Of a stretch of 64,000 nt of DNA, positions 8,635-15,167 are shown piece after piece (position 1 is the first letter of the stretch; each line of letters starts with the position of its first letter). Both the position numbers and the translations under genes were made by a program. The notes below the pieces were generated by a model. It made no database searches. It was given only the letters and a program-made list of their open reading frames with translations, and was not told the origin of the DNA. Source of the stretch: Parcubacteria group bacterium (lineage in GTDB: Bacteria > Patescibacteriota > Minisyncoccia > Phycocordibacterales > GCA-002724975); the NCBI GenBank assembly GCA_002724975.1, contig PBQF01000039.1, forward strand, positions 1 to 64,000. Direction: 5' to 3'.

Positions 8635-9570
8635 CTAGATTTTCAAGTACCTTCTAACAGCTAGATAACTTGAACCGCCCCCGAGAACAATCCCAGCAAC
8701 AAGCATTATTAGAAAAATATGACCAAAGTTGTTTAGATAGTAGTCAAAAATACTAATTCCCCCAAAAAAGGTTTCGGTTGAAGGACCGAGCCAAAGAGTT
8801 AATGGGTAAAAGAGAATAAGAGCAATGAAGGCAGAAATAACCCCAGATAGGGCGCCCTCTACCACAAACGGCCCTCTGACATATTTGTTTTCTGCCCCCA
8901 CTAGTTTCATTACGGAAATCTCGTCCCTTGCTGTAAAAACCGTCAAGCGAACCGTGTTAAACGTCATAGCTATGGAAATAAATATAAATAGGAATACTAG
9001 GGCTAAAGAGAGTGTTTCAATTGAATCTATAATACTATTAAGGTGGTCAATTGCTACTTTGTTTTGGTAATAGTTAACCCTATCGATAATTGCATTCCCG
9101 TCTCCGGAAGCTAAAGCATTCTGTGAATCCAAAAATTTGGCAATGCCTTCATATTGAGAAGTCTCTTTGGCTTTAATATTTAAATTCGCGCCCAGCGGAT
9201 TTTCATTAAGTTCATCAAGAGCCTGTAAAATAAGCTGGTCATCCTCGTGCCTTTCCCTAAAAACTGCAAGTGCTTTCTCACGGTTTACATATTCAACAAG
9301 GCCAACCTCCGGTAAAGCTTCAACTTGAGTTTTCAAGTCCAAGATTTCTGATTCAGGAGCAGTAGTTAAAAAATAGACATTGATATCAACTTTATCCTTT
9401 AATTGAGTTAATGAAGTATCAAACATTGCCCCCAGAAAAATCAGGGCACCAATGATAAAAAGGGAGAGAGCCATAACCAAAGTTGAAGCCAGCGAAACAA
9501 AAGCATTTCGCCAAAAGCCAACAAAACCTGAACGAAGTATTCTCTTTAAGTCAGTCCACATCATAAACAT
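8635..9570 (-). CDS. ftsX: Cell division protein FtsX
   Basis: A 311-residue FtsX, the membrane partner of FtsE. An N-terminal cytoplasmic segment leads to the first helix (about 24-49), an extracellular domain of about 130 residues, then three helices in the C-terminal half (about 183-208, 230-256 and 277-300), the standard FtsX topology. In other bacteria FtsEX controls peptidoglycan hydrolases at the septum. It lies 6 bp downstream of ftsE, and prfB precedes ftsE, giving the order prfB-ftsE-ftsX. The conserved cytoplasmic loop ARDEISVMKLVGAENKYVRGPFVVEG before the third helix fits FtsE contact. Confidence 0.95.
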   Translation of the reverse strand: MFMMWTDLKRILRSGFVGFWRNAFVSLASTLVMALSLFIIGALIFLGAMFDTSLTQLKDKVDINVYFLTTAPESEILDLKTQVEALPEVGLVEYVNREKALAVFRERHEDDQLILQALDELNENPLGANLNIKAKETSQYEGIAKFLDSQNALASGDGNAIIDRVNYYQNKVAIDHLNSIIDSIETLSLALVFLFIFISIAMTFNTVRLTVFTARDEISVMKLVGAENKYVRGPFVVEGALSGVISAFIALILFYPLTLWLGPSTETFFGGISIFDYYLNNFGHIFLIMLVAGIVLGGGSSYLAVRRYLKI

Positions 9571-9576
9571 ATTCTA

Positions 9577-10257
9577 CTACAAAGTGTATTTACCAGATTT
9601 ATCATCCCTAACAACCTTACCCATATCTAAAGTAATAACTCTCCTGCCGAGTGAATCAACCACACCTTTGTTGTGAGTCGTCAGAATAACGGTCGTGCCG
9701 AGGTCATTAATTTTCTTCAGAATCTGAACAATTTCTTGTGTGTTTATAGGGTCTAAATTCCCAGTTGGCTCGTCAGCAATAACAACCTCCGGCTGATTTA
9801 TAATCGCCCTTGCAATAGCTAAACGCTGTTTTTCTCCACCAGAGAGTTCGTGAGGGAAATTCCATGCTTTCTCGGTTAAATCTACAAGCTCAAGAACGTG
9901 TGGCACATCAGATTCAATTTCTTCATCACTCTTGCCAGCGACTTCCATGGCAAAGGCAATATTTTCATAAGCAGTCTTATTTGGTAAAAGCCGAAAATCC
10001 TGAAAGACAGTGCCAATTTTTCTTCGATGGTCATTTAATTCATTTTTACTTAAAGAGCAAACATCTGCCGAACTATAAAAGACTGCTCCATCTGTCGGCC
10101 TCTCTTCAGCTAAAAGCATTTTTAAAAGGGTGCTTTTCCCTGCTCCAGAAGCACCAACAATCGAGACAAATTCCTTTGGTAAAACGGTAAAGCTCACCTT
10201 GTCTAAGGCTACAGAATCGTCAGAGTAAATCTTTGAAACATTATCAAAGTGAATCAT
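9577..10257 (-). CDS. ftsE: Cell division ATP-binding protein FtsE
   Basis: A 226-residue ABC ATPase, the energising subunit of FtsEX. It has a complete set of motifs: Walker A GASGAGKS (35-42), Q-loop in VFQDFRLLPNKTAYEN, signature LSGGEKQR, Walker B VVIADEPTGNLDP and the H-loop TTHN. It starts 2 bp after the prfB stop and ends 6 bp before ftsX. Sequence features such as FRLLPNKT are typical of FtsE rather than lipoprotein-release LolD, and the ftsX neighbour settles the assignment. Confidence 0.96.
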   Translation of the reverse strand: MIHFDNVSKIYSDDSVALDKVSFTVLPKEFVSIVGASGAGKSTLLKMLLAEERPTDGAVFYSSADVCSLSKNELNDHRRKIGTVFQDFRLLPNKTAYENIAFAMEVAGKSDEEIESDVPHVLELVDLTEKAWNFPHELSGGEKQRLAIARAIINQPEVVIADEPTGNLDPINTQEIVQILKKINDLGTTVILTTHNKGVVDSLGRRVITLDMGKVVRDDKSGKYTL

Positions 10258-10259
10258 TA

Positions 10260-11129
10260 TTAGAGATTTTTTTCTGCTTTAATAAATTCTTCCAACCCAC
10301 CATCTAAAACACCCTCAACGTCCCTGACTTCCACTTCTGTTCTGTGGTCCTTAATCATTTTATATGGATGAAGAACATAGGAGCGAATCTGGTTTCCCCA
10401 TTCAACCTCGGTAGTTTTTGAAACATAAAGTCCATGCTCTTTCTTCTTCTTACGCTCTTCCTCAATATGATATATCTTCCCTTCAAGAATTTCCAGCGCT
10501 TTTTCCTTATTTTGCTCTTGACTTCTTTCACTTTCTACATGTACAGAAAGCTTAGTTGGTTTGTGCACAATTCTGACAGCCGTTTCTCTCTTATTTACAT
10601 TTTGTCCCCCCGGCCCTGATGATCGGGCAAAAGAAATATCTAAATCATCCTCTGAAATGTCCATCTCCTTTACACTTTCGAATTTGGGAATCACTTCAAC
10701 CATTGAAAATGAAGTGTGCCTCTGACTCTTGGCGTTAAACGGGGAAATTCTGACAAGCCGATGAACTCCTGATTCATTTTTTAGGGTTCCGTAGACATTC
10801 TTCCCTTGAATTTCAAATGTAAGATTCCTGTATCCTCCATGATTATTTTCGTTCCGGTGAAGAATATTAATAATCCAACCCTTGTCTTCTATATATTTCT
10901 GATACATTTTGAAAAGCATTGCCGAAAAATCTTCGGCATCGTCGCCGCCCGCTCCGGAGAAAATTGTCATGACTGCTCCCCCTTTGTCATATTTCCCAAT
11001 ACCTTCAAGCTGGTCCTTTAATTCCTGAAGTTCTTTTATTTTTGCCTGCGCCACATTTTTATCATTCCAGAAATCAGAAGATTGTATCTCTTTTTCCAGA
11101 CTTTCAATTTTTGATTTTATATCATCCAT
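10260..11129 (-). CDS. prfB: Peptide chain release factor 2, short domain 1
   Basis: A 289-residue class I release factor. The stop-codon recognition tripeptide is SPF (129-131), which is the RF2 form (UGA/UAA), and the peptidyl-hydrolysis motif is GGQ (174-176, GPGGQNVNK). I set the start at the ATG at 11129 (MDDIKSKIES); the longer open frame simply reads through two tRNA genes. Compared with E. coli RF2 (about 365 residues), some 50-60 residues of N-terminal domain 1 are missing between DQLEG and the GAGGDDAEDF segment, and there is no programmed frameshift site. Presence of RF2 supports UGA as a stop in this organism. First gene of prfB-ftsE-ftsX. Confidence 0.95.
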   Translation of the reverse strand: MDDIKSKIESLEKEIQSSDFWNDKNVAQAKIKELQELKDQLEGIGKYDKGGAVMTIFSGAGGDDAEDFSAMLFKMYQKYIEDKGWIINILHRNENNHGGYRNLTFEIQGKNVYGTLKNESGVHRLVRISPFNAKSQRHTSFSMVEVIPKFESVKEMDISEDDLDISFARSSGPGGQNVNKRETAVRIVHKPTKLSVHVESERSQEQNKEKALEILEGKIYHIEEERKKKKEHGLYVSKTTEVEWGNQIRSYVLHPYKMIKDHRTEVEVRDVEGVLDGGLEEFIKAEKNL

Positions 11130-11140
11130 AATGCTTGATG

Positions 11141-11213
11141 AGCCGAAGGCGAGGATTGAACTCGCGACCTCACCATTACGAGTGGTGCGCTCTACCAACT
11201 GAGCTACTTCGGC
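11141..11213 (-). tRNA. tRNA-Thr (anticodon CGU)
   Basis: Acceptor GCCGAAG/CTTCGGC, D-arm AGCTCAGTTGGTAGAGC, anticodon stem CACCA/TGGTG around CTCGTAA (anticodon CGT), T-arm GCGAGTTCAATCCTCGC. CCA is not encoded. It sits 11 bp upstream of prfB. Confidence 0.95.
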
Positions 11214-11222
11214 TTTCAAGGG

Positions 11223-11296
11223 AGCTCGGGGGCGGAATCGAACCGCCGGCCTCACCCTTACCATGGGTGCGCTCTAACCGACTGAGCTACCCGAGC
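11223..11296 (-). tRNA. tRNA-Thr (anticodon GGU)
   Basis: Acceptor GCTCGGG/CCCGAGC, D-arm AGCTCAGTCGGTTAGAGC, anticodon stem CACCC/GGGTG around ATGGTAA (anticodon GGT), T-arm GGCGGTTCGATTCCGCC. CCA is not encoded. It is tandem with the other tRNA-Thr (9 bp apart), so both likely share a transcript. Confidence 0.95.
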
Positions 11297-11392
11297 AACA
11301 AGTTAAAGAATACAGAAAAGTAGCCCAAAAACAAAGACTGGGGAGTTTCCATTTTCGTATTATTACTATGCGCGCTTTCGTGGATGTTGTTG

Positions 11393-11464
11393 GAACTGAG
11401 ATTATTAAGTCCTTTCATTAAAATTAAAGAACTGAGATTATTAAGTCCTTTCATTAAAATTAAA
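11393..11464. repeat. Two perfect 36-bp tandem copies
   Basis: A 36-bp unit beginning GAACTGAGATTATTAAGTCC is repeated head to tail (11393-11428 and 11429-11464) with no mismatch that I can see. It lies just beyond the terminator of the small gene 11558-11830, in an intergenic region, and codes for nothing obvious. Confidence 0.85.
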
Positions 11465-11490
11465 AAAGGGGCTACATCGCTGTAGCCCCT
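11461..11490 (-). terminator. Strong terminator of the 11558-11830 gene
   Basis: A perfect 10-bp stem (AGGGGCTACA/TGTAGCCCCT) with a 4-base loop, followed on the minus strand by six T residues. Confidence 0.85.
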
Positions 11491-11557
11491 CGGGTCGAAC
11501 GACTGGATTCTTGTTCTCCGTCCGGCAGTTAAGCGGGACGAAATTACTCCAGATCGT

Positions 11558-11830
11558 CTACCCGTCCATGCCCGCCTGAGCCTCCATCTGCTCCCGGTGG
11601 GCATGCTGTTCCCGCTCCACGCGAGCCTTCATCTTGGTGCAGAACTCGCCACAGGCGGTTCTCACCATTCCCAGGAGCATCAGCCTGGCTTCCGTTGTGT
11701 CAGCCGGACCCATGTCCTTGGTCAGCTCGCCGAGCTCCCTGGACAACCCTCCCAGCTTTTCGGAGACCGACTTCGTGATCGCCGCCCGGATGAGCCGTTC
11801 GTGGATGTGTTGCGGGTGGTGGTCTGCCAT
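11558..11830 (-). CDS. Small orphan protein (90 aa), expression cassette A
   Basis: A 90-residue hydrophilic, probably helical protein (MADHHPQHIHERLIRAAI...) rich in His, Arg, Glu and Met, with no membrane segment and a C-terminal stretch of charged residues and His/Gln (REQHAHREQMEAQAGMDG). I recognise no family. The start is fixed by AGGAGG 7 bases before ATG at 11830. Base composition is clearly GC-richer than the neighbours, with codons such as CGG, GCC and CTG that they avoid. It forms a one-gene unit with a near-consensus promoter (11879-11907) and a strong terminator. It could be recently acquired or simply optimised for high expression. Confidence 0.7.
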   Translation of the reverse strand: MADHHPQHIHERLIRAAITKSVSEKLGGLSRELGELTKDMGPADTTEARLMLLGMVRTACGEFCTKMKARVEREQHAHREQMEAQAGMDG

Positions 11831-11878
11831 AGTAGAACCTCCTTGAATGTAGACTAGCTTATTCCAGCCTACGCCCAC

Positions 11879-11907
11879 ATTATATATCAAACTGCTGGAA
11901 AAGTCAA
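11879..11907 (-). promoter_or_regulatory. Near-consensus promoter of cassette A
   Basis: Minus strand: TTGACT (11902-11907), a 17-bp spacer and TATAAT (11879-11884). It drives the 90-residue gene after a leader of about 40 bases that contains AGGAGG. Confidence 0.85.
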
Positions 11908-11922
11908 TAGCAACTAAAGAAG

Positions 11923-12498
11923 TCAGTTAGTCTTAGCTTTCCACCATTCCTTAGCAATTACTTCCAACTCTTTCAGATAGCCATTTTTACCCTTCCTGTA
12001 AGCAGGATAGTCATTTGGGTGTTGCTCGTTTAGTTTTATTTTTAAATCTTCATATTCTTTAGCCTTCTCTGGGTGTTCTTTTAGATAGCTTGTTACTTCA
12101 ATAAAATGTCTTGCTTCTTCTGACCCCTCAAAACAGACGTGAATATTTTGAGTTTTTTGGTCATTGTCTTCAGACTTCCAAAATGTAGTAGTTCCCTCTT
12201 GGATATAGTTATCTTGATACTCATATCCAAGTCCAACCATTTTCTCTTTTTCCTCAACTAAATCTTGAACATCAGGAACTATCAATAAGATATCCACTAT
12301 TGGCTTGGCTTTAATTTCTGGAATTGCTGTAGAGCCGACATGAACTATTTTCATCGCTTTACCTCTAAAAACTTCTTCCAAAGTCTTTTTGATTTCCTCA
12401 AATTTATCATTCCAGTCCGTAGTATAGCTAACCAAAGAATATGGACGCTTCTTTTTCTTGTGTTCAGTTATCTCGTCAAAAAAATGTTCCTCTTTCAT
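11923..12498 (-). CDS. GrpB family (UPF0157) nucleotidyltransferase-fold protein
   Basis: A 191-residue member of the GrpB/UPF0157 family, which adopts a nucleotidyltransferase fold; biochemical role not established. The family motifs are visible: YTTDWNDKFEEIKKTL, the HVGSTAIPEIKAKPIVDILL core (about 53-72, with G-S and the paired acidic residue in VDI), and the C-terminal YKELHPNDYPAYRKGKNGYLKELE-like region. Its start overlaps the stop of the upstream GNAT gene (ATGA), so the two are translationally coupled. This kind of pair is often found among accessory or resistance-type genes. Confidence 0.85.
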   Translation of the reverse strand: MKEEHFFDEITEHKKKKRPYSLVSYTTDWNDKFEEIKKTLEEVFRGKAMKIVHVGSTAIPEIKAKPIVDILLIVPDVQDLVEEKEKMVGLGYEYQDNYIQEGTTTFWKSEDNDQKTQNIHVCFEGSEEARHFIEVTSYLKEHPEKAKEYEDLKIKLNEQHPNDYPAYRKGKNGYLKELEVIAKEWWKAKTN

Positions 12499-12989
12499 AT
12501 TAAATCTTTCTCCATGAGAAGGGTGTCTGTATATTTACCATTATCCCTTTTAATATCATTCTCAAATTTCTCTAAGAGCTTGTATCCATTCTTTTCAGCA
12601 AATTTAACTGCTGTTACATTATCTGCAATCACATAAAGTCTAACCTTTTCGGCACCTCTGGACTTTGCCCATTCTTCTCTAGCTTTCACCAATTCCTTGG
12701 CCATACCTTTTCCACGATATTCAGACAAAACACCTAGCTTATGCATTACTGGTATTTCAGGGAATTTATCATAGAAATTAATACGCCCCATACCAACAAA
12801 ATTATTATCATCAATAGCAATAAAAGTCTTTCCGTCTTTTTTCTCCAACCTATTAATCCAATAATCCCCATCTTTCACAGACATTTCTTCATATGTGTCT
12901 ACAAAGGCTTGCGGGTCTTCTCTTAATAGAGTTAGATACAAATCACGAACTTTCTCCCAATCTTTGACTATCGCTTCTCTAATTTCCAT
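12495..12989 (-). CDS. GNAT family N-acetyltransferase
   Basis: A 164-residue GCN5-related acetyltransferase, expected to move an acetyl group from acetyl-CoA to an amine. The acetyl-CoA loop is seen as LGVLSEYRGKGMAKELV (motif A, R/Q-x-x-G-x-G/A form, about residues 86-102), followed by the AVKFAEKNGYKLLEKF motif B. Length and order are standard. The stop overlaps the GrpB gene by 4 bases. Acceptor unknown. Confidence 0.88.
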   Translation of the reverse strand: MEIREAIVKDWEKVRDLYLTLLREDPQAFVDTYEEMSVKDGDYWINRLEKKDGKTFIAIDDNNFVGMGRINFYDKFPEIPVMHKLGVLSEYRGKGMAKELVKAREEWAKSRGAEKVRLYVIADNVTAVKFAEKNGYKLLEKFENDIKRDNGKYTDTLLMEKDLI

Positions 12990-13095
12990 ACCAAAATCCT
13001 ACCACAGTTCAAAATCCCTAAAACCCTTACACTTTTAGTGATTTTAGATGCTCACTATCTCCAACCCACAATGCTCGCACAATCGTCCTAATATG

Positions 13096-13170
13096 CGCGG
13101 GTGATGGGATTTGAACCCACGACCTTCCCCGTGACAGGGGGACACTCTCACCAGGCTGAGCTACACCCGC
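13096..13170 (-). tRNA. tRNA-Asp (anticodon GUC)
   Basis: Acceptor GCGGGTG/CACCCGC, D-arm AGCTCAGCCTGGTGAGAGT, anticodon stem TCCCC/GGGGA around CTGTCAC (anticodon GTC), T-arm GTGGGTTCAAATCCCAT. CCA is not encoded. Confidence 0.95.
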
Positions 13171-13304
13171 ATATTTAAAACTCTTAAAACTTCTCTAAAC
13201 TTTTTGTGTTTCTTTATTAAATATAAAGTGGCAGGCACATTATTATACATAAATTTATATAGGGCAAGTGAATCTTATATAAACTCACAAATCTACTCAA
13301 CTGA
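13171..13304. other. AT-rich intergenic gap
   Basis: Between tRNA-Asp and the terminator of cassette B. AT-rich, with TATA-like words; nothing else recognisable. Confidence 0.4.
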
Positions 13305-13342
13305 AAAGAAAAAGGCGCACCACCCACTGTGAGTGATGCGCC
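13305..13342 (-). terminator. Terminator of cassette B
   Basis: Stem of about 10 bp (GGCGCA plus CAC, paired with GTG plus TGCGCC, one G-U pair), followed on the minus strand by TTTTTCTTTT. Confidence 0.75.
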
Positions 13343-13480
13343 CGTGGTTGTCCCGGAACAAGGGGGATCGGTTCTTGTTCTGCCCTTGCTCTCGTAAAGA
13401 GAGGAAGAACAATTACCCGTTTAGGAGGGAGAGTTCCCTCACCCTGTCGTTCTTTCGGGACGTGCCTTGGCCTCCTAGCC
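13343..13480 (-). other. Long GC-rich 3' untranslated region of cassette B
   Basis: About 140 bases between the stop codon of the 13481-13753 gene and its terminator. It contains AGGAGG-like and inverted words but no open frame with a usable start. A second, structured RNA function is possible but not demonstrated. Confidence 0.4.
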
Positions 13481-13753
13481 TTACGCTGGAACGATTCGAG
13501 GGGGCCTCTCCTCCTCGTTCTTGTGAGGCACTGGTTCCACCCGGAAGGTGGGTTCCTTGAACATATCTGTAACCAGCTCAAGGACGACCCCCTCAAGTAC
13601 CTCACTGAGTTCCTCTGGTTTTACTTTGATTTTCCGAGCCATGTTCCCGAGTTCACGCCTGAACTCGGAAGGGGGTAGGAGTCTGAAGTTGTTGAGGATG
13701 TAGTGACTCAGCAACTTGTTGCAAATGATAACGCGTCTGCTTTTGTTGTTCAC
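13481..13753 (-). CDS. Small orphan protein (90 aa), expression cassette B
   Basis: A 90-residue basic protein with a hydrophobic/basic N-terminal half (RRVIICNKLLSHYILNNFRLLPP) and an acidic, proline-containing C-terminal half (EELSEVLEGVVLELVTDMF...). No family recognised and no clear membrane helix. The start is GTG 13753, preceded by AGGAGGT with 5-6 bases spacing. The leader holds two hairpins (CACGAA/TTCGTG and CCCC/GGGG) downstream of a perfect consensus promoter (13829-13857). The C-terminal half is GC-rich. Same architecture as cassettes A and C. Confidence 0.65.
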   Translation of the reverse strand: MNNKSRRVIICNKLLSHYILNNFRLLPPSEFRRELGNMARKIKVKPEELSEVLEGVVLELVTDMFKEPTFRVEPVPHKNEEERPPRIVPA

Positions 13754-13828
13754 GATAGACCTCCTAATGTACTGTTGCCACGAAGCTTTCGTGACTTAGG
13801 GCCCCAAAACCACTCTGGGGACACTTCA

Positions 13829-13857
13829 ATTATAGTAAATGACACTCTTACTGTCAA
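13829..13857 (-). promoter_or_regulatory. Perfect consensus sigma-70 promoter of cassette B
   Basis: Minus strand: TTGACA (13852-13857), exactly 17 bp, TATAAT (13829-13834). The expected transcript has a leader of about 70 bases with two hairpins and an AGGAGGT site. Confidence 0.9.
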
Positions 13858-13887
13858 GTCATTGCGACAGAAAAAGTCGGATTCTGG

Positions 13888-13961
13888 TGCCGGGGGTGGG
13901 AGTTGAACCCACGACCTCTGCTTTATGAGTGCAGTGCTCTAACCAACTGAGCTACCCCGAC
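13888..13961 (-). tRNA. tRNA-Met, elongator type (anticodon CAU)
   Basis: Acceptor GTCGGGG/CCCCGGC (one G-T pair), D-arm AGCTCAGTTGGTTAGAGC, loop CTCATAA (anticodon CAT) on a stem CTGCA/AGCAG with an A-A mismatch next to the loop, T-arm GTGGGTTCAACTCCCAC. A CAU anticodon could also be the lysidine-modified tRNA-Ile2; sequence alone does not settle it. No CCA encoded. Confidence 0.85.
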
Positions 13962-14050
13962 ATTATACAAACAATAATTAGCATAATGAAATAAAGTTCC
14001 TTTTTCAAGCATCTTTATTCTTTTTTTCTAATGTCCTATACTCCTAGAAT

Positions 14051-14674
14051 ATGCCCGAGATAATCCAAAACTACCTGCAAATCCACATTGCTTTGGCGCC
14101 TGTCATTTCCATTATTTTAAGAACAGCATCTATAATAGCTGCACCTGTTCCTGGTACTCCAATTGACCTCTTAAATTTAGCTTTTTTTAGCAAAATGGCT
14201 GGGTTTATTTATGCCGAATCCAGTATTATTATTGGAAGCTCTATGAACTTCTGGATTGCTAGAAAATTTGGGAGACCGGCTGTTAAAAATTTCATTCCAC
14301 TTGAAAAAATAGATCTTTGGGAGAAAAGAATCGATGAGAAAAGCGGTTTCGGAGGATTAATACTTATAAGAATGTTTACCGTCTCAATATTTGACTATTT
14401 AAGCTATGTCGCCGGTTTAACCAAAATAAGTTTTTGGAAGTTTCTATCTACTTCTATAATTGCCTCTATTCCGCCAATGGCTGCCCTTTATTATTTTGGG
14501 GGAATTATTTTAGAGAGGGAATTCTTCTTGGCACTGTTGCTAATAGCACCATTTATAATTCTTGGAATCCTCTTTCATCAGGGAAAGATTTTTAAGAGAT
14601 TTGCTGACTATCTAAGTATTCAAGACAGAATAAGAAAAATAAATAATTTCATAAACAAAAACAGAGAACCATAG
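14051..14674 (+). CDS. VTT-domain (TVP38/DedA-like) membrane protein
   Basis: A 207-residue polytopic membrane protein with the VTT/SNARE-associated fold of the DedA/TVP38 families, proposed phospholipid scramblases or flippases. Family marks are the re-entrant loop region APVPGTPIDLLNLAFFSKMAGF (about 32-53), ARKFGRP, and the second re-entrant part RMFTVSIFDYLSYVAGLTKISFWKF. The C-terminal 30 residues are basic and cytoplasmic. A TATACT box 8 bp before the ATG suggests a leaderless or nearly leaderless mRNA. It is transcribed opposite to the flanking tRNA genes. Confidence 0.85.
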   Translation: MPEIIQNYLQIHIALAPVISIILRTASIIAAPVPGTPIDLLNLAFFSKMAGFIYAESSIIIGSSMNFWIARKFGRPAVKNFIPLEKIDLWEKRIDEKSGFGGLILIRMFTVSIFDYLSYVAGLTKISFWKFLSTSIIASIPPMAALYYFGGIILEREFFLALLLIAPFIILGILFHQGKIFKRFADYLSIQDRIRKINNFINKNREP

Positions 14675-14695
14675 TTCTCTGATTTTGTTTAAGTG

Positions 14696-14766
14696 TTGCG
14701 GGGCCGGGATTTGCACCCGGGTCTCGAGGTTATGAGCCTCGTGAGATACTACTTCTCCACCCCGCT
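14696..14766 (-). tRNA. Initiator tRNA-fMet (anticodon CAU), atypical anticodon stem
   Basis: Acceptor AGCGGGG/CCCCGCA with an unpaired 1-72 (A opposite A), the hallmark of initiators, D-arm GGAGAAGTAGTATCTC, anticodon stem CGAGG/CCTCG around CTCATAA, T-arm CCGGGTGCAAATCCCGG. The three consecutive G-C pairs usual next to the loop (29-31 with 39-41) are A-U, G-C, G-C here. CCA is not encoded. Confidence 0.9.
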
Positions 14767-14797
14767 ATATTGCCAAGTCATTATACAAAAAAATCAG

Positions 14798-14846
14798 CTA
14801 AAAACAATTGCCGCACCCCGATTGTAAGTCGTCGGAGGTGCGGCAA
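14798..14846 (-). terminator. Terminator of cassette C
   Basis: A perfect 10-bp stem TTGCCGCACC (14808-14817) with GGTGCGGCAA (14837-14846), followed on the minus strand by TTGTTTTTAG. Confidence 0.8.
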
Positions 14847-14868
14847 GGTAAACGAGGCTATTCCAGCG

Positions 14869-15120
14869 TCAGGCCAGATTGTCGAAGTCTTCCCACTTGG
14901 GCTTTGTGGAACCGTCGAAAAGGACTTGAACCATCACCGTTCGGGGATGGCCAATAACCAATCTTGGTGGCTGGAAATCCTTGGCAATCCCTCCCTGTCC
15001 ACTGGACTTACTCCTTACTCTCTGCCCCACTTTAATTTTCTTGGAAGAGGGTTCAGGGCCATCAGAAACTGATTGAACCTCACCCTTCTCTGTAACGAGG
15101 ATAAATATTCTATTCCCCAC
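14869..15120 (-). CDS. Small orphan protein (83 aa), expression cassette C
   Basis: An 83-residue protein of mainly beta character (NRIFILVTEKGEVQSV ... KIKVGQRVRSKSSGQGGIAKDF ... PRTVMVQVLFDGS ... WEDFDNLA). The KVGQRVRSK...GQGGIAKDF segment followed by a VQVLFDG strand resembles a small SH3-like barrel, but I cannot assign a family. The start is GTG 15120 because GGAGGT lies 6 bases upstream; an ATG six codons earlier overlaps that site. It is GC-richer than rmuC upstream and has its own promoter and terminator. Confidence 0.68.
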   Translation of the reverse strand: MGNRIFILVTEKGEVQSVSDGPEPSSKKIKVGQRVRSKSSGQGGIAKDFQPPRLVIGHPRTVMVQVLFDGSTKPKWEDFDNLA

Positions 15121-15139
15121 GGCATCACCTCCAATCAAG

Positions 15140-15167
15140 AAGTTACCAGAAGATTACAACTTGTCAA
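15140..15167 (-). promoter_or_regulatory. Promoter of cassette C
   Basis: Minus strand: TTGACA (15162-15167), 16-bp spacer, TAACTT (15140-15145). The -35 starts at the base next to the rmuC stop codon. Confidence 0.6.

Noticed and set aside
10260..11264. Longer prfB reading frame
   Set aside because: The extra N-terminal residues are translated tRNA-Thr genes; the start at 11129 matches the release-factor family.
11393..11464. CRISPR array
   Set aside because: Only two units joined directly with no spacer and no cas genes nearby; it is a simple tandem duplication.
13297..13605. Second minus-strand frame downstream of cassette B
   Set aside because: Largely antisense or 3' UTR sequence, Arg/Pro-rich, no start codon behind its AGGAGG-like word.
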